A stretch of 64,000 nucleotides of DNA from Marinobacter salexigens (GCF_018860765.1 NZ_JAHKPV010000001.1:547594-611593), one strand, 5' to 3'. Positions 9,762 through 18,955 are shown, numbered from the stretch's first letter. The notes: a model not told the origin generated them from the sequence alone. Numbers and translations: made by a program.

Positions 9762-12526
9762 CAGCGCCCCTGTTTCCGGAGTAAGGCCACGGACAAAAAC
9801 GTGAGTACAGGAATAAATGCCGCCAGGATCAGGAAGGCATGTTGCAGATCGCCAAAGGTCAGCCCCTTGGTAAACACGCCCCGGGAGATCTCCAGGAACC
9901 AGGTGGCAGGCCAAAACTGGCCAATCATTGACGCAATGCCTTCCAATGCGGATACGGGTTCGGTGACACCGGAGAACTGTACCGTTGGCAAGATGGTAAT
10001 AATGGCAGTGGCCGCCAGCGCAGCAATCTGTGTAGACGCAAAAGCCGAGATTACCTGGCCTAGGCCCGTTGTCGCTGTAACAAAGAGCAGGGCGCCGAGG
10101 GTCAAGGTAAGCACACCGCCTTTGATGGGCACATCAAACAGATATATGGCCAGCAACACCAGGCTCACATAGCTCACCATGCTGAACCCGATGTAGGGCA
10201 GTTGCTTGCCCAATAGAAATTCCAGCCGGGTTACCGGGGTTACGTAAAGGTTGGTGATGGAGCCCAGCTCTTTCTCCCGAACAATGCCCAGCGCCATGAG
10301 AATCGCCGGAATAAAGATCAACAGAATGGGGATAACCGCGGGCACCATGGCATCCAGGCTTCGGAACTCCTGATTATACCGGTAGCGGGTTTTTATGGAG
10401 ACCAGGCTCAAATTAGGCACAGTGCCATAAGTACGCAGAATCAGGTCCTGAAAATAGCTTAAATGCAGGCCCTGAATGTAGCCGAGAATGGTCTCGCCGC
10501 GAAATGGCATGGCGCCATCTACCCACACGGCTATCTCTGTGGGCCGACCCCGTTTGAGGTCCTTGCCAAAGCCGGGCGGGAATGAGAGCGCCAGGCTGAG
10601 CTCGCCGGATACCATGCGTTGTTCCAGCTCTTCCATGGTCGAAACCGGCGGTTGCTCCACAAAATACCGGGAGCCTGAAACCGCCGTGATGTAATCCTGG
10701 CTCTCCGGGCTTTGATCCTGGTCCAGTACTGCGAACGAGAGGTCTTCCACGTCTAGGGTAATGCCGTAGCCCAGAATCATCATGAGCAGTGCTGAGCCAA
10801 CAAAGGCAAACGCCATGCGGATAGGGTCGCGTAGCAGTTCCCGGGATTCACGGCGGGCATAGGCCAGAAGTCGCCTCGGGCTGAAGGCCCTGTCACGCTG
10901 TGGCGATGCACTATCCGCACTGAGAACCTTGCCATCACCACGGCTCTCCGGCTCTTTATCCACAGCCTCAAGGGTCTTCATGAATGCAGCTTCAAGGCTG
11001 TCAGCCCCGGCGTCACGGACCAGTGCCGCTGGCGTATCACAGGCCAGGACTTCGCCAGCATGCATCAGGGAAATCCGGTCGCAACGCTCACCTTCGTTCA
11101 TGAAGTGAGTGGAGATAAAAATGGTTACGCCATCTTCCCTGGACAATTTCAACAACAGCGCCCAAAAGCGGTTACGAGCGCCCGGGTCCACGCCAGAGGT
11201 AGGCTCATCAAGAATCAGCACTTCCGGTGAATGTACTACTGCCACAGCCAGAGACAAACGCTGGCGCACCCCAAGAGGCAGGTCACCGGCGAACTGCTCC
11301 ATTACCTCGGCAAGGCCAAATTGCTCAGTGAGCTCAGTCACTCTGGGTTCAATAGTGTCTGCCGGCAGGTGAAACAGACGGGCGTGTAACTCCAAGTTCT
11401 GGCGCACGGTCAACTCGCTATAGAGCGAGAACGACTGGGACATATAACCAACGCGCTGGCGGGTAGCCAGGTCTCTGGCGTCCAGTGGTGAGCCGAACAG
11501 GGAAACCTCGCCCTCCGAGGGCGTCAGCAGGCCTGTGAGCATTTTCATGGTGGTGGTCTTGCCACAACCGTTGGAGCCCAGAAACCCGAATATCTCGCCT
11601 TTCGGGATGGTAAAGCTGACGTTTTTCACCGCCGTAAAGTCGCCAAAACGCAGGGTAAGATTGTGAGCCTCTATGGCCGGTGCATCGTCCGAAGAGGCAT
11701 CACCTTTTGTCGAAGGGGCGTAGTCTTCACCTCCGGATACAAATTCCTGACGATCCTCTGGCAACAGGGCAATAAACGCATCATCCAGGGTTTCCGTACC
11801 TGTTTTCTGTTTCAACTCCGCAGGGGACCCCGTCGCCAGAATGGAGCCTGCATCCATCGCAACCAGCCAGTCGTAGCGCTCGGCTTCTTCCATATAGGCC
11901 GTGGCTACCAGCACGCTCATGGATGGCTGTTGCCGGCGAATCGTGTCAATCAGATCCCAGAAGCGCTGGCGTGAAAGTGGATCCACTCCGGTGGTCGGCT
12001 CATCAAGAATAAGCAGCTCCGGGTTGTGGATAAGTGCACAACACAAGCCCAGCTTCTGCTTCATGCCTCCGGAAAGCTTACCCGCAGGCCGGTCGCGGAA
12101 ATCCAGCAACCCGGTGGCATCCAGCAAGCGGTCAACCTGCTCGGTTCGGGCCGTACCGGTCAGGCCAAACAGATCGGCAAAAAAACCGATGTTCTCGTCG
12201 ACGGTGAGCGTATGGTACAGATTGCCGCCAAGGCCTTGGGGCATATAGGCAATGCGCGGTGAAACCTCTTTTCGAAACCGGGAACTGGCCATATCGCCAC
12301 CCAGCACCTGTAACTTACCCTGCTGCAGTTTTCGGGCGCCAGCCACCAGTCCCAGAAGTGTGGATTTACCCACACCATCCGGGCCAATTAACCCGACCAT
12401 GCAACCCGCTGGAACCTTCAGGTTGATGTCTTGTAACGCCACGCGAGTGCCATAAAAGTGGCTGAGGGCCTCAAGCCGAGCTACGCCCGCCTCAGCCTCC
12501 ATACCCGTGTTCTGCATCTCAGCCAT
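9761..12526 (-). CDS. rbbA: RbbA-type fused ABC ATPase/permease
   Basis: Single 921-residue chain with two ABC ATPase domains and a C-terminal ABC-2 membrane domain, the layout of E. coli RbbA (ribosome-associated ATPase and putative exporter). NBD1 has Walker A GPDGVGKST (48-56), signature LSGGM (151-155) and Walker B LLILDEP. NBD2 has Walker A GSNGCGKTT (317-325), Walker B VLILDEP (437-443), and the signature replaced by LPLGV (416-420). From about residue 560 there is a membrane domain with a first helix, a periplasmic segment (FAVLDQDQSPESQ) and further helices with REKELGSITNLYVTPVTRLE. It sits between yhiI and yhhJ with overlaps at both ends, so one exporter complex is likely. Confidence 0.9.
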   Translation of the reverse strand: MAEMQNTGMEAEAGVARLEALSHFYGTRVALQDINLKVPAGCMVGLIGPDGVGKSTLLGLVAGARKLQQGKLQVLGGDMASSRFRKEVSPRIAYMPQGLGGNLYHTLTVDENIGFFADLFGLTGTARTEQVDRLLDATGLLDFRDRPAGKLSGGMKQKLGLCCALIHNPELLILDEPTTGVDPLSRQRFWDLIDTIRRQQPSMSVLVATAYMEEAERYDWLVAMDAGSILATGSPAELKQKTGTETLDDAFIALLPEDRQEFVSGGEDYAPSTKGDASSDDAPAIEAHNLTLRFGDFTAVKNVSFTIPKGEIFGFLGSNGCGKTTTMKMLTGLLTPSEGEVSLFGSPLDARDLATRQRVGYMSQSFSLYSELTVRQNLELHARLFHLPADTIEPRVTELTEQFGLAEVMEQFAGDLPLGVRQRLSLAVAVVHSPEVLILDEPTSGVDPGARNRFWALLLKLSREDGVTIFISTHFMNEGERCDRISLMHAGEVLACDTPAALVRDAGADSLEAAFMKTLEAVDKEPESRGDGKVLSADSASPQRDRAFSPRRLLAYARRESRELLRDPIRMAFAFVGSALLMMILGYGITLDVEDLSFAVLDQDQSPESQDYITAVSGSRYFVEQPPVSTMEELEQRMVSGELSLALSFPPGFGKDLKRGRPTEIAVWVDGAMPFRGETILGYIQGLHLSYFQDLILRTYGTVPNLSLVSIKTRYRYNQEFRSLDAMVPAVIPILLIFIPAILMALGIVREKELGSITNLYVTPVTRLEFLLGKQLPYIGFSMVSYVSLVLLAIYLFDVPIKGGVLTLTLGALLFVTATTGLGQVISAFASTQIAALAATAIITILPTVQFSGVTEPVSALEGIASMIGQFWPATWFLEISRGVFTKGLTFGDLQHAFLILAAFIPVLTFLSVALLRKQGR

Positions 12527-13517
12527 TGGGCAAAGTCACCAGCAGGTTTTCTGGCCAGGGTTTACTTTCATCTAGGCGCACATAGGCGTCACCGGGAACA
12601 CCGGTTTTTACCCTGTCGCGATAGGCTTTCAACAGTTCCGCATCAATGCGAATGCGTACTCTGAACATGAGTTTTTCCCGCTCACTGCGGGTTTCCACAG
12701 CCTTGGGCGTGAACTGGGCTTCGGCCGCGACAAAACTCACTTCCGCCGGCACTACGAAATCGGGCAGGGCATCCAGAATAATACGTGCTTCAGATCCAAC
12801 CCGGACTTTGCCGGCCTGAGCCGTGGGCAAGAACACCGTCATATAGACGTCGGTAACATCCAGTATGGTGGCCACTTTACCGCCGGCAGCCAGTACTTCT
12901 CCGGGTTCCGCAAGCCTATAAAGCACACGTCCGCCAATCGGGCTTTCCAGATGGCTGTCATCAATGGTGCTTTCGATCTTGCGAATACTGGCCTGCGCAG
13001 CTTCAATGCCGGCTTGTGCCGAAGCAATCTGAACGCGCGAGGCCTGCAGTGCAGCATCGGCCGTTTCTGCCACGGTGCTGGCCTGATCAAGCTGTTCGCG
13101 GGAAACATGGCCTTTTTCTATCAGGGCTTCAAACCGGCCCAGTTCGGCGCGGGCCAAACGCTTTTCGCTCTCCCGTTGTTTTACAACGGCTTCTGCCAAA
13201 CGTTTGCCCTCGATTGCCTGACTCAGATTGGCCTCGGCAGCCGCTAGGCTGGCATCCAGTTCATCCGTATCCATAGCGGCTACCGGTGTGCCCACCTCAA
13301 TCAGATCCCCTTCGGCCACAAAAACACTCTCCAACCGACCCGGAACCCGAGTAGCAACGTCCACTTGAGTCGCCTCGATACGGCCATTGCCTGAAGCAAC
13401 ATACTCGGGTAACTCATCGTCATCAGGTAGAAACTGCCAGCCTACTATCGCAAGCAGTGCAATCAGGGCCAAGGCAACCAGTAGTTTCATATAGGGTCTT
13501 GAGTTTGAGCTGGACAT
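12519..13517 (-). CDS. yhiI: HlyD-family periplasmic adaptor, YhiI-like
   Basis: Membrane-fusion protein linking the inner-membrane ABC exporter to an outer-membrane channel. The 332 residues have an N-terminal anchor (LLVALALIALLAIVGW), a biotinyl-lipoyl-like segment (GRIEATQVDVATRVPGRLES, then VAEGDLIEVGTPVA), a long coiled-coil hairpin at about residues 85-190 rich in Ala/Glu/Lys, and a beta-barrel region (GSEARIILDALPDF). GGGGAAG lies just before the ATG. Its 3' end overlaps rbbA by 8 bp. First gene of the yhiI-rbbA-yhhJ operon. No TolC-like gene is nearby, so a chromosomal TolC elsewhere is presumably used. Confidence 0.87.
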   Translation of the reverse strand: MSSSNSRPYMKLLVALALIALLAIVGWQFLPDDDELPEYVASGNGRIEATQVDVATRVPGRLESVFVAEGDLIEVGTPVAAMDTDELDASLAAAEANLSQAIEGKRLAEAVVKQRESEKRLARAELGRFEALIEKGHVSREQLDQASTVAETADAALQASRVQIASAQAGIEAAQASIRKIESTIDDSHLESPIGGRVLYRLAEPGEVLAAGGKVATILDVTDVYMTVFLPTAQAGKVRVGSEARIILDALPDFVVPAEVSFVAAEAQFTPKAVETRSEREKLMFRVRIRIDAELLKAYRDRVKTGVPGDAYVRLDESKPWPENLLVTLPNG

Positions 13518-13727
13518 TCATCTTCCCCGGTGCAGTTGTGGGTTTGTGTACCCATACCAAGCTAAACATTAGTATATCACCGGGCTCGTCCCGATGACTG
13601 ACACGTATCAAAGGTGTGCAAGATAGTAAGAGCAAAGACTCAAATGTCATGCAGCAAGAGCCGGTTCGACAACTGAATGACTTATTCTTAACATGGGTCT
13701 AAGCTTAACAGCTACACCGCCAATAGT

Positions 13728-13756
13728 TTGACGCCGGTCAACAGTATGGTTATAAG
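13728..13756 (+). promoter_or_regulatory. Sigma-70-type promoter of the rhodanese/octahaem operon
   Basis: TTGACG (13728-13733), a 17-bp spacer and TATAAG (13751-13756) form a near-consensus promoter about 80 bp ahead of the rhodanese ATG. AGGAG at 13823-13827 is the ribosome-binding site. The rest of the 318-bp divergent gap (13518-13835) holds no gene that I can see; on the other strand a TATACT box lies ahead of yhiI. Confidence 0.6.
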
Positions 13757-13835
13757 CTTATTCATAATGTTGATACTTCCCGCGTTTCAGGCGTATGGTT
13801 AAAGCTGACCATTATCCTATTCAGGAGAAAGCGCA

Positions 13836-14381
13836 ATGAGGCCGTTACTGACTGCACTTCTTATAACTTTCGGGCTGAGCTTTCATGCTTTGGCGAACGA
13901 AGCTCTATCCCTAACCCCGCAAGAAACCTATGACATAGTTCAGAATCAGGGCGATCAGGTTCTGTTCGTTGATGTACGGGACCCGGTAGAAATCATGTTT
14001 ATCGGTTACACCGATGTCGTGGACAAAAACATTCCTTTCAAACTCGCCGATCGCAATAAGTTTCTTGCGGACAAAGGCCGGTTTGCCATGGACACCAACC
14101 CAGATTTTGCGGCCAGCGTTGAGCAGGCCCTAAAAGACAAAGGGCTCGGCAAGGATGCACTGATTATTACCATGTGTCGCTCCGGTTCCAGCCGTGGTAA
14201 GCCCAGCGCCGACTATCTGCTGGAGCATGGCTTCACCAACGTGAAATACATTGATCACGGCTTTCAGGGTAGTGGTGCTAAGGAAGGCAAAAAAGCCGGG
14301 ATGAGGATTGTAAACGGCTGGCAGAACGAAGGCCTGCCCTGGTCCATGAAGCTTAATCCGGAAAAAATATACCAGCCCTGA
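13836..14381 (+). CDS. Periplasmic rhodanese-like protein
   Basis: 181-residue exported rhodanese-domain protein, presumably a sulfurtransferase or sulfane-sulfur carrier. A signal peptide is clear (MRPLLTALLITFGLSFHALA, cleavage near residue 20). The domain contains VLFVDVRDPVEIMFIGY and the active-site loop MCRSGSSRGKPSA, with the persulfide-forming cysteine followed by the phosphate-type loop. The loop has the usual CRxGxxR form. It lies 60 bp upstream of the octahaem cytochrome and opens the sulfur-redox cluster. Its physiological donor and acceptor are not evident from sequence. Confidence 0.85.
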   Translation: MRPLLTALLITFGLSFHALANEALSLTPQETYDIVQNQGDQVLFVDVRDPVEIMFIGYTDVVDKNIPFKLADRNKFLADKGRFAMDTNPDFAASVEQALKDKGLGKDALIITMCRSGSSRGKPSADYLLEHGFTNVKYIDHGFQGSGAKEGKKAGMRIVNGWQNEGLPWSMKLNPEKIYQP

Positions 14382-14441
14382 CACGAGCTATACTGGCAGG
14401 GCACGGGCGGTTCCTTAATCTGATAAAAAATGGAGGACGTC

Positions 14442-16052
14442 ATGGCCAAGCTGACCAAGACTCACCCGGGAAAATATCTGGTGGTGACTGCTCTGGCCGC
14501 CCTGCTGATGTTTGCAAGCACCTCTGGCGTGGCAGCCGTTGAGCGCAGCCCGGCCACGGCCGACCACAGCAAGTTCAAAGCCCTCAAAGGACCGTTTGAA
14601 TCTGCCAGCGAGGTAACCGCAGCCTGTCTGAAATGCCACACTGAGGCGGCCACGCAAATCAAGGCTACCACACACTGGACCTGGCTTTATGAGCACCAGG
14701 AAACCGGCCAGACTCTTGGCAAAAACAAGGTTATCAACAGCTTTTGCGGTATGGCGGTTACCAACGAGCCTAGGTGCACCTCTTGCCACGTAGGCTATGG
14801 CTGGAAGGACATGAAGCAGCCACCGCCAGAAGCCGATTCCGCTGTGGATTGTCTGGTGTGCCACGACACCACCGGCGATTACTGGAAGTTCCCGACTCTG
14901 GCGGGCGACCCCACTTATGTTCCCCGGGAGTGGCCCAAGGGCAGCGGCAAGATGGTCCAACCACCCGACCTACCCAACATCGCGCAGAACGTGGGTGCGT
15001 CCGGCCGGGCTAACTGCGGCAGCTGCCACTTCTACGGCGGCGGTGGCGACGGTGTAAAACACGGCGATCTCGATTCTTCCCTGGTATCCCCTGACCGCTC
15101 TCTGGATGTACACATGTCTCCGGATGGTGCCAACTTCAGTTGTTCTGACTGCCACTCAACTTGGGGCCACAGTGTGTCTGGCAGCCGCTATCAGGTAAAC
15201 GCCAAGGATACTCTGGGCATAGATATTCCCGGCCACACGGATCTCAGCCGTGCAAGCTGCGAATCCTGCCACGGAGCCGAGCCCCATAAAAAAGAAAAGC
15301 TGAACCATCACGTAGACAAACTGGCGTGCCAGACATGTCACGTACCCGCTTTTGCGCGAGGTGGCGTGCCTACCAAGATGTGGTGGGACTGGTCCACCGC
15401 CGGCAAGCTGGACGAGAACGGCGAGCCGATCACCACCTACGACGAAGCCGGCCATGTAAGCTACCTGAGCGAGAAGGGCGATTTCCGCCACGGTGAGAAT
15501 GTGGTGCCTCACTACGCATGGTTCGATGGCACCGTTGAATACACCATGGTGGATGAACAATTCGATATTGATAACCCACCGTTGGAGATCAACCGGCTGG
15601 ATGGCGAGCCAAACGACCCGGGCTCTCGCATTTGGCCGTTCAAGTTAATGCGCGGTAAACAGCCTTTCGATACCGAACGCAAAACGCTGTTGGCCACGCA
15701 TGTATTCGGCGCTGATGATTCCTCGCTGTGGAGCAACTACGACTGGCCCAAAGCCTTGAAGTTTGCCAGTGAAGAGTCAGGTATGCCGTTCAGTGGTGAG
15801 TTCGATTTTATCGAAACCAGAATGTACTGGCCTATTACCCATATGGTACCGCCCGCCGATCAGGCCCTGCGTTGTGGCTCCTGCCATAGCGCGGAAAGCC
15901 GTCTGGCGGGCATTGGTGGCATCTACATGCCGGGCCATAACAGCAACCCCTGGCTTGATCGCATCGGGTGGCTGGTAGTGGCATTGACCCTTGCCGGGGT
16001 TGTGATACACGCCCTTGCCCGCGTGGTATTCAGAAGGAGGAAGCAGTCATGA
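14442..16052 (+). CDS. Octahaem c-type cytochrome, tetrathionate reductase family
   Basis: Periplasmic multihaem cytochrome of 536 residues with eight CxxCH motifs: CLKCH, CTSCH, CLVCH, CGSCH, CSDCH, CESCH, CQTCH and CGSCH. Spacing and length fit the octahaem tetrathionate reductase (Otr-like) family of Shewanella, whose members reduce tetrathionate, nitrite and hydroxylamine in vitro. The N-terminus has a signal/anchor (LVVTALAALLMFASTSGVAA), and a C-terminal helix (LDRIGWLVVALTLAGVVIHA) ends in a basic tail, so it is membrane-tethered. An upstream in-frame ATG (14430) lies within the Shine-Dalgarno; GGAGG at 14432-14436 fixes the ATG at 14442. The stop overlaps the cytochrome b start. In this neighbourhood an oxidative role is equally possible. 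Confidence 0.88.
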   Translation: MAKLTKTHPGKYLVVTALAALLMFASTSGVAAVERSPATADHSKFKALKGPFESASEVTAACLKCHTEAATQIKATTHWTWLYEHQETGQTLGKNKVINSFCGMAVTNEPRCTSCHVGYGWKDMKQPPPEADSAVDCLVCHDTTGDYWKFPTLAGDPTYVPREWPKGSGKMVQPPDLPNIAQNVGASGRANCGSCHFYGGGGDGVKHGDLDSSLVSPDRSLDVHMSPDGANFSCSDCHSTWGHSVSGSRYQVNAKDTLGIDIPGHTDLSRASCESCHGAEPHKKEKLNHHVDKLACQTCHVPAFARGGVPTKMWWDWSTAGKLDENGEPITTYDEAGHVSYLSEKGDFRHGENVVPHYAWFDGTVEYTMVDEQFDIDNPPLEINRLDGEPNDPGSRIWPFKLMRGKQPFDTERKTLLATHVFGADDSSLWSNYDWPKALKFASEESGMPFSGEFDFIETRMYWPITHMVPPADQALRCGSCHSAESRLAGIGGIYMPGHNSNPWLDRIGWLVVALTLAGVVIHALARVVFRRRKQS

Positions 16053-16660
16053 GCCGGGTAATGATCTTCAAACGGTTTGAGCGCTTCTGGCACTGGTTTC
16101 AGGCTTTGCTGATTTTCAGTCTGCTGATCACCGGCTTTGAAATCCACGGCAGCTATTCGTTGCTGCACTTCGGTGACGCCACTCAGTTGCACACCATTGC
16201 CGCCTGGTCTCTGATCGTGCTTTGGTTGTTTGCCATTTTCTGGCACATCACCACCGGTGAATGGCGTCAGTATGTGCCCACCCGCGATGGTTTGTTTGCA
16301 GTGATTCACTACTATCTGATTGGCACCTTTACCGGTGCCGAGCATCCATACCGAAAAACCAGCAAGGCCAAACACAATCCGCTGCAACGATTGGCATATC
16401 TGTTCTTCAAACTGGTGATCTCACCCATCATCTGGGTCAGTGGCCTGTTGTATCTTTTTTACAACGATTGGCCCGCTGTGCTGGCAGGAGCACTCAACCT
16501 TGAAACCGTAGCACTGGTTCACACCGCTGCAGCTTTTGCCATGCTGGTATTCATTATTGCTCATGTGTACATGACTACGATGGGGCACACTCTCACCAGC
16601 CATATCAAACCTATGGTGACTGGCTATGAGGAGTTAGACGAGCCAGCGAAAAAGCCCTGA
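16049..16660 (+). CDS. Cytochrome b561-type membrane subunit
   Basis: 203-residue di-haem cytochrome b, probably the quinone-reactive partner of the octahaem cytochrome. It has four hydrophobic helices with candidate haem ligands: FERFWHWFQALLIFSLLITG, LHTIAAWSLIVLWLFAIFWH, FFKLVISPIIWVSGLLYLFY and ALVHTAAAFAMLVFIIAHVY. This resembles the cytochrome b/b561 and thiosulfate-reductase cytochrome B groups. The open frame extends to 15968, but AGAAGGAGG just before 16049 and the ATGA overlap with the previous stop define the start. Together the pair would link the quinone pool to periplasmic sulfur compounds. Confidence 0.87.
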   Translation: MSRVMIFKRFERFWHWFQALLIFSLLITGFEIHGSYSLLHFGDATQLHTIAAWSLIVLWLFAIFWHITTGEWRQYVPTRDGLFAVIHYYLIGTFTGAEHPYRKTSKAKHNPLQRLAYLFFKLVISPIIWVSGLLYLFYNDWPAVLAGALNLETVALVHTAAAFAMLVFIIAHVYMTTMGHTLTSHIKPMVTGYEELDEPAKKP

Positions 16661-16691
16661 CGAACTGACTATCCGCTGACTAAGCAGCCAA

Positions 16692-16729
16692 AAAAAGCCG
16701 ACCCTTGCATTGAACAGGGTCGGCTTTTT
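16692..16729. terminator. Bidirectional terminator between cytochrome b and the DsrE-like gene
   Basis: A fourteen-base-pair stem, aaaaagccgaccct / agggtcggcttttt, with an 11-base loop. It ends in A-runs and T-runs on both strands and lies between converging genes. Confidence 0.85.
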
Positions 16730-16754
16730 CGTCTTACCAAAAGCTAAAAAGAGC

Positions 16755-17195
16755 TTAGAAGGTAAAGGTACGCATGGCCGGGTTCAGCATCTGGCCGGCC
16801 ATTTCAGGTGGCGTAGCAACACCTACACCATCAATCAGGTCACTCTTGCTGTAATCGCTGTTAGGCAGATACAGGGCACACACGTTGGCAACTCCGCCTT
16901 GCTTCAGCAAACCACGCAGCATCTGACCGGGGGTTACATCTTTCGGCTTTAACGCCGGAGCTTCATAGTTTTTTAGAGCCAGATCACCGGCTTTGTCACA
17001 CAAGAGTACGTTCACCTTGGTACCCTGTTGCGCCATGGTGTTAGAAAGCACCATCGCCATGCCTTGAGTTTGCAGGGACTCGCTTGAAAGAATCACCAGT
17101 ACTTCCTCAACCATTTTCTGATCTCCTGCCTGAGCGCTGATAGGGGCAACAGCAACCACGGCCGCTGCAACAAGTGCTTTGAGTGATTTCATCAT
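16755..17195 (-). CDS. Exported DsrE/F-like sulfur relay protein
   Basis: 146-residue protein with a signal peptide (MMKSLKALVAAAVVAVAPISAQA) and a DsrE-like domain. Visible are VEEVLVILSSESLQTQGMAM, then VNVLLCDKAGDLAL (one cysteine), then MLRGLLKQGGVANVCALYLP, with a second cysteine at the position where DsrE/TusD-type proteins carry the sulfur-binding Cys. A longer frame to 17420 exists, but AGGAG nine bases upstream of 17195 and the signal peptide set the start. DsrE family members bind sulfane sulfur; a periplasmic version next to sulfide:quinone oxidoreductase suggests handling of polysulfide. This role is inferred. Confidence 0.78.
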   Translation of the reverse strand: MMKSLKALVAAAVVAVAPISAQAGDQKMVEEVLVILSSESLQTQGMAMVLSNTMAQQGTKVNVLLCDKAGDLALKNYEAPALKPKDVTPGQMLRGLLKQGGVANVCALYLPNSDYSKSDLIDGVGVATPPEMAGQMLNPAMRTFTF

Positions 17196-17340
17196 TAGTA
17201 CGTGCTCCTTTATCGATTTTATGGTCGGTATAGCCACAGAGTAGGTGCTCACCCAGACGGGGTCAGTGACAAAGTCACCCTCGCTGTTGATTAACTCCCA
17301 CCAAATGCAGTTTATCCATATCGCTGAATGAGCAGTCGCT

Positions 17341-17361
17341 TTATATTCCCAATCAATATAA
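17341..17361. promoter_or_regulatory. Candidate operator in the dsrE-sqr divergent region
   Basis: A perfect 7-bp inverted repeat, ttatatt-cccaatc-aatataa, lies in the 248-bp gap between the divergent DsrE-like and SQR genes. AT-rich palindromes like this are bound by ArsR-type sulfide/persulfide repressors (the BigR/SqrR group) in other bacteria; that link is inference only. A second short palindrome, gtgac-aaa-gtcac, is at 17266-17278. Confidence 0.3.
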
Positions 17362-17443
17362 CCATAGAACATATAGTTTGGTAGTATTTGACACATCTCA
17401 AGAGAGAGCCGAGCTTTCAAATAATGACAAGAGGTTTTGAGGT

Positions 17444-18700
17444 ATGAATAACGCCACTGCAGAAGCAGGCAAAGAAAAGCAGCACACTGTGGTTATTGTC
17501 GGAGGCGGAGCGGCGGGTATTTCCGTAGCATCCAGCCTTCACAAAAGAGACAGCAGCCTAGACATTGCCATTATCGAACCGTCCCAAACACATCACTACC
17601 AACCGGGATGGACTATGGTCGGCGGAGGTATATTCAAGCCGGAATCAACGTCCAAACCTATGGCTGCCGTTATGCCCGGCTTCGCCGTCTGGTACAAACA
17701 ATCCGTGTCCTCTATCGACGAAGAGAACAATCAGGTAGTGCTGGCAGATGGGTCAAAAATCGGCTACCAAGCTCTTGTTCTAGCTCCCGGGCTGGAATTG
17801 AACTGGAGCGGCATTGACGGTTTGAAAGAGTCATTGGGCTCAAACGGTGTCTCCTCAAACTATCAGGAAGGTATGGCCAGCTACACATGGGCAACCGTGC
17901 AAAACCTGAAAAGCGGCCGCGCTCTGTTTAGCCAGCCACCTATGCCGATTAAGTGTGCAGGGGCACCCCAGAAAGCCATGTATCTGTCTTCGGATTACTG
18001 GCTCCGGAACAGCGTCCTGAATAATATAGACATTCAGTTCCACAACGCAGGCGCTGTGCTGTTTGGCGTTCCCGATTACGTTCCTGCGCTTGAGAGCTAC
18101 ATCGAGAAGTACGGTATTGAGCTCAATTACCAGAGCACTTTGGTGGCCGTGAATGGCCCGGCCCACAAAGCGACTTTCCGCCGAACAGACCCGAACGGCA
18201 ACACCGTAGACCGGGAAATCGGCTTTGATATGCTACACGCCGTGCCACCCCAACGTGCCCCGGAATTCATCCGGGATTCCCGGCTTGCCAATGAAAGCGG
18301 CTGGCTGGATTTGGAAGACGACACCCTTCGACATAAGCATCATTCCAATATATTCGGCTTGGGGGATGTGAGCGGTACAGGTAATGCGAAAACAGCTGCC
18401 GCCGTTCGCAAACAGGCTCCGGTTGTTGCAGAAAACCTGCTTGCAAACCTGCGTAGTCAGCCCATGAACGCTGCCTATCTGGGTTACGGCTCCTGCCCGC
18501 TAACCGTTGAAAACGGCCGTATCGTACTGGCGGAGTTTGGTTACAACGGAGCGCTGCAGCCCACGTTTCCAAGTTGGATAAACGATGGCACCAAAGCCAC
18601 AAAAGCCGCCTGGTATTTGAAGGCCAAGCAGCTACCGGCTTTATATTGGCATGTTATGCTCAAGGGCCATGAATGGCTGGCTAAACCCGCACGCCGCTGA
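17444..18700 (+). CDS. sqr: Sulfide:quinone oxidoreductase, type II-like
   Basis: Flavoprotein that oxidises sulfide to sulfane sulfur and passes electrons to quinone at the membrane. The 418 residues begin with an FAD fold (VVIVGGGAAGISVAS, residues 16-30). The HHYQPGWTMVGGG segment and the cysteine in PIKCAGAPQKAMYLS (C171) are hallmarks of the type II group that includes mitochondrial SQOR; the second redox cysteine is C351 in YGSCPL. The third cysteine of bacterial type I enzymes is not seen. IFGLGDVSG binds the flavin. It faces the DsrE-like gene, and the octahaem/cytochrome b pair and rhodanese complete a sulfur-oxidation neighbourhood. The type assignment is from motifs only. Confidence 0.88.
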   Translation: MNNATAEAGKEKQHTVVIVGGGAAGISVASSLHKRDSSLDIAIIEPSQTHHYQPGWTMVGGGIFKPESTSKPMAAVMPGFAVWYKQSVSSIDEENNQVVLADGSKIGYQALVLAPGLELNWSGIDGLKESLGSNGVSSNYQEGMASYTWATVQNLKSGRALFSQPPMPIKCAGAPQKAMYLSSDYWLRNSVLNNIDIQFHNAGAVLFGVPDYVPALESYIEKYGIELNYQSTLVAVNGPAHKATFRRTDPNGNTVDREIGFDMLHAVPPQRAPEFIRDSRLANESGWLDLEDDTLRHKHHSNIFGLGDVSGTGNAKTAAAVRKQAPVVAENLLANLRSQPMNAAYLGYGSCPLTVENGRIVLAEFGYNGALQPTFPSWINDGTKATKAAWYLKAKQLPALYWHVMLKGHEWLAKPARR

Positions 18701-18955
18701 ACCCAACAGCAGCCCGACTGCTTCGGCAATGGGGCTGTTGCCTGAGCCGCTCTTTTGACTCAAGGCTGTTCGGAGTTAATCAGAGATTCTCTAGCGCTGC
18801 GGCCCATCACTGCTATTATCTTATATCAAGAAATTCGATTCTGGCTGGCCTATTGAACACGCCGATGTACACACTTGCCCGGTTCACCAAATGTCACAAA
18901 GTATCAAACCGCGATCTGTTAATATTTCGTCTGCTAGTTTCTGCAAGGATTCCGA

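Noticed and set aside
9762..9914. 51-residue N-terminal extension of the YhhJ-like permease
   Set aside because: It lies wholly inside rbbA in another frame; the ATG at the overlap fits the family start.
17196..17420. 75-residue extension before the DsrE-like signal peptide
   Set aside because: It would bury the signal peptide, and AGGAG points to the ATG at 17195.
18701..18760. Hairpin after sqr as a terminator
   Set aside because: The stem has a bulge and no T-run follows, so it is not convincing.
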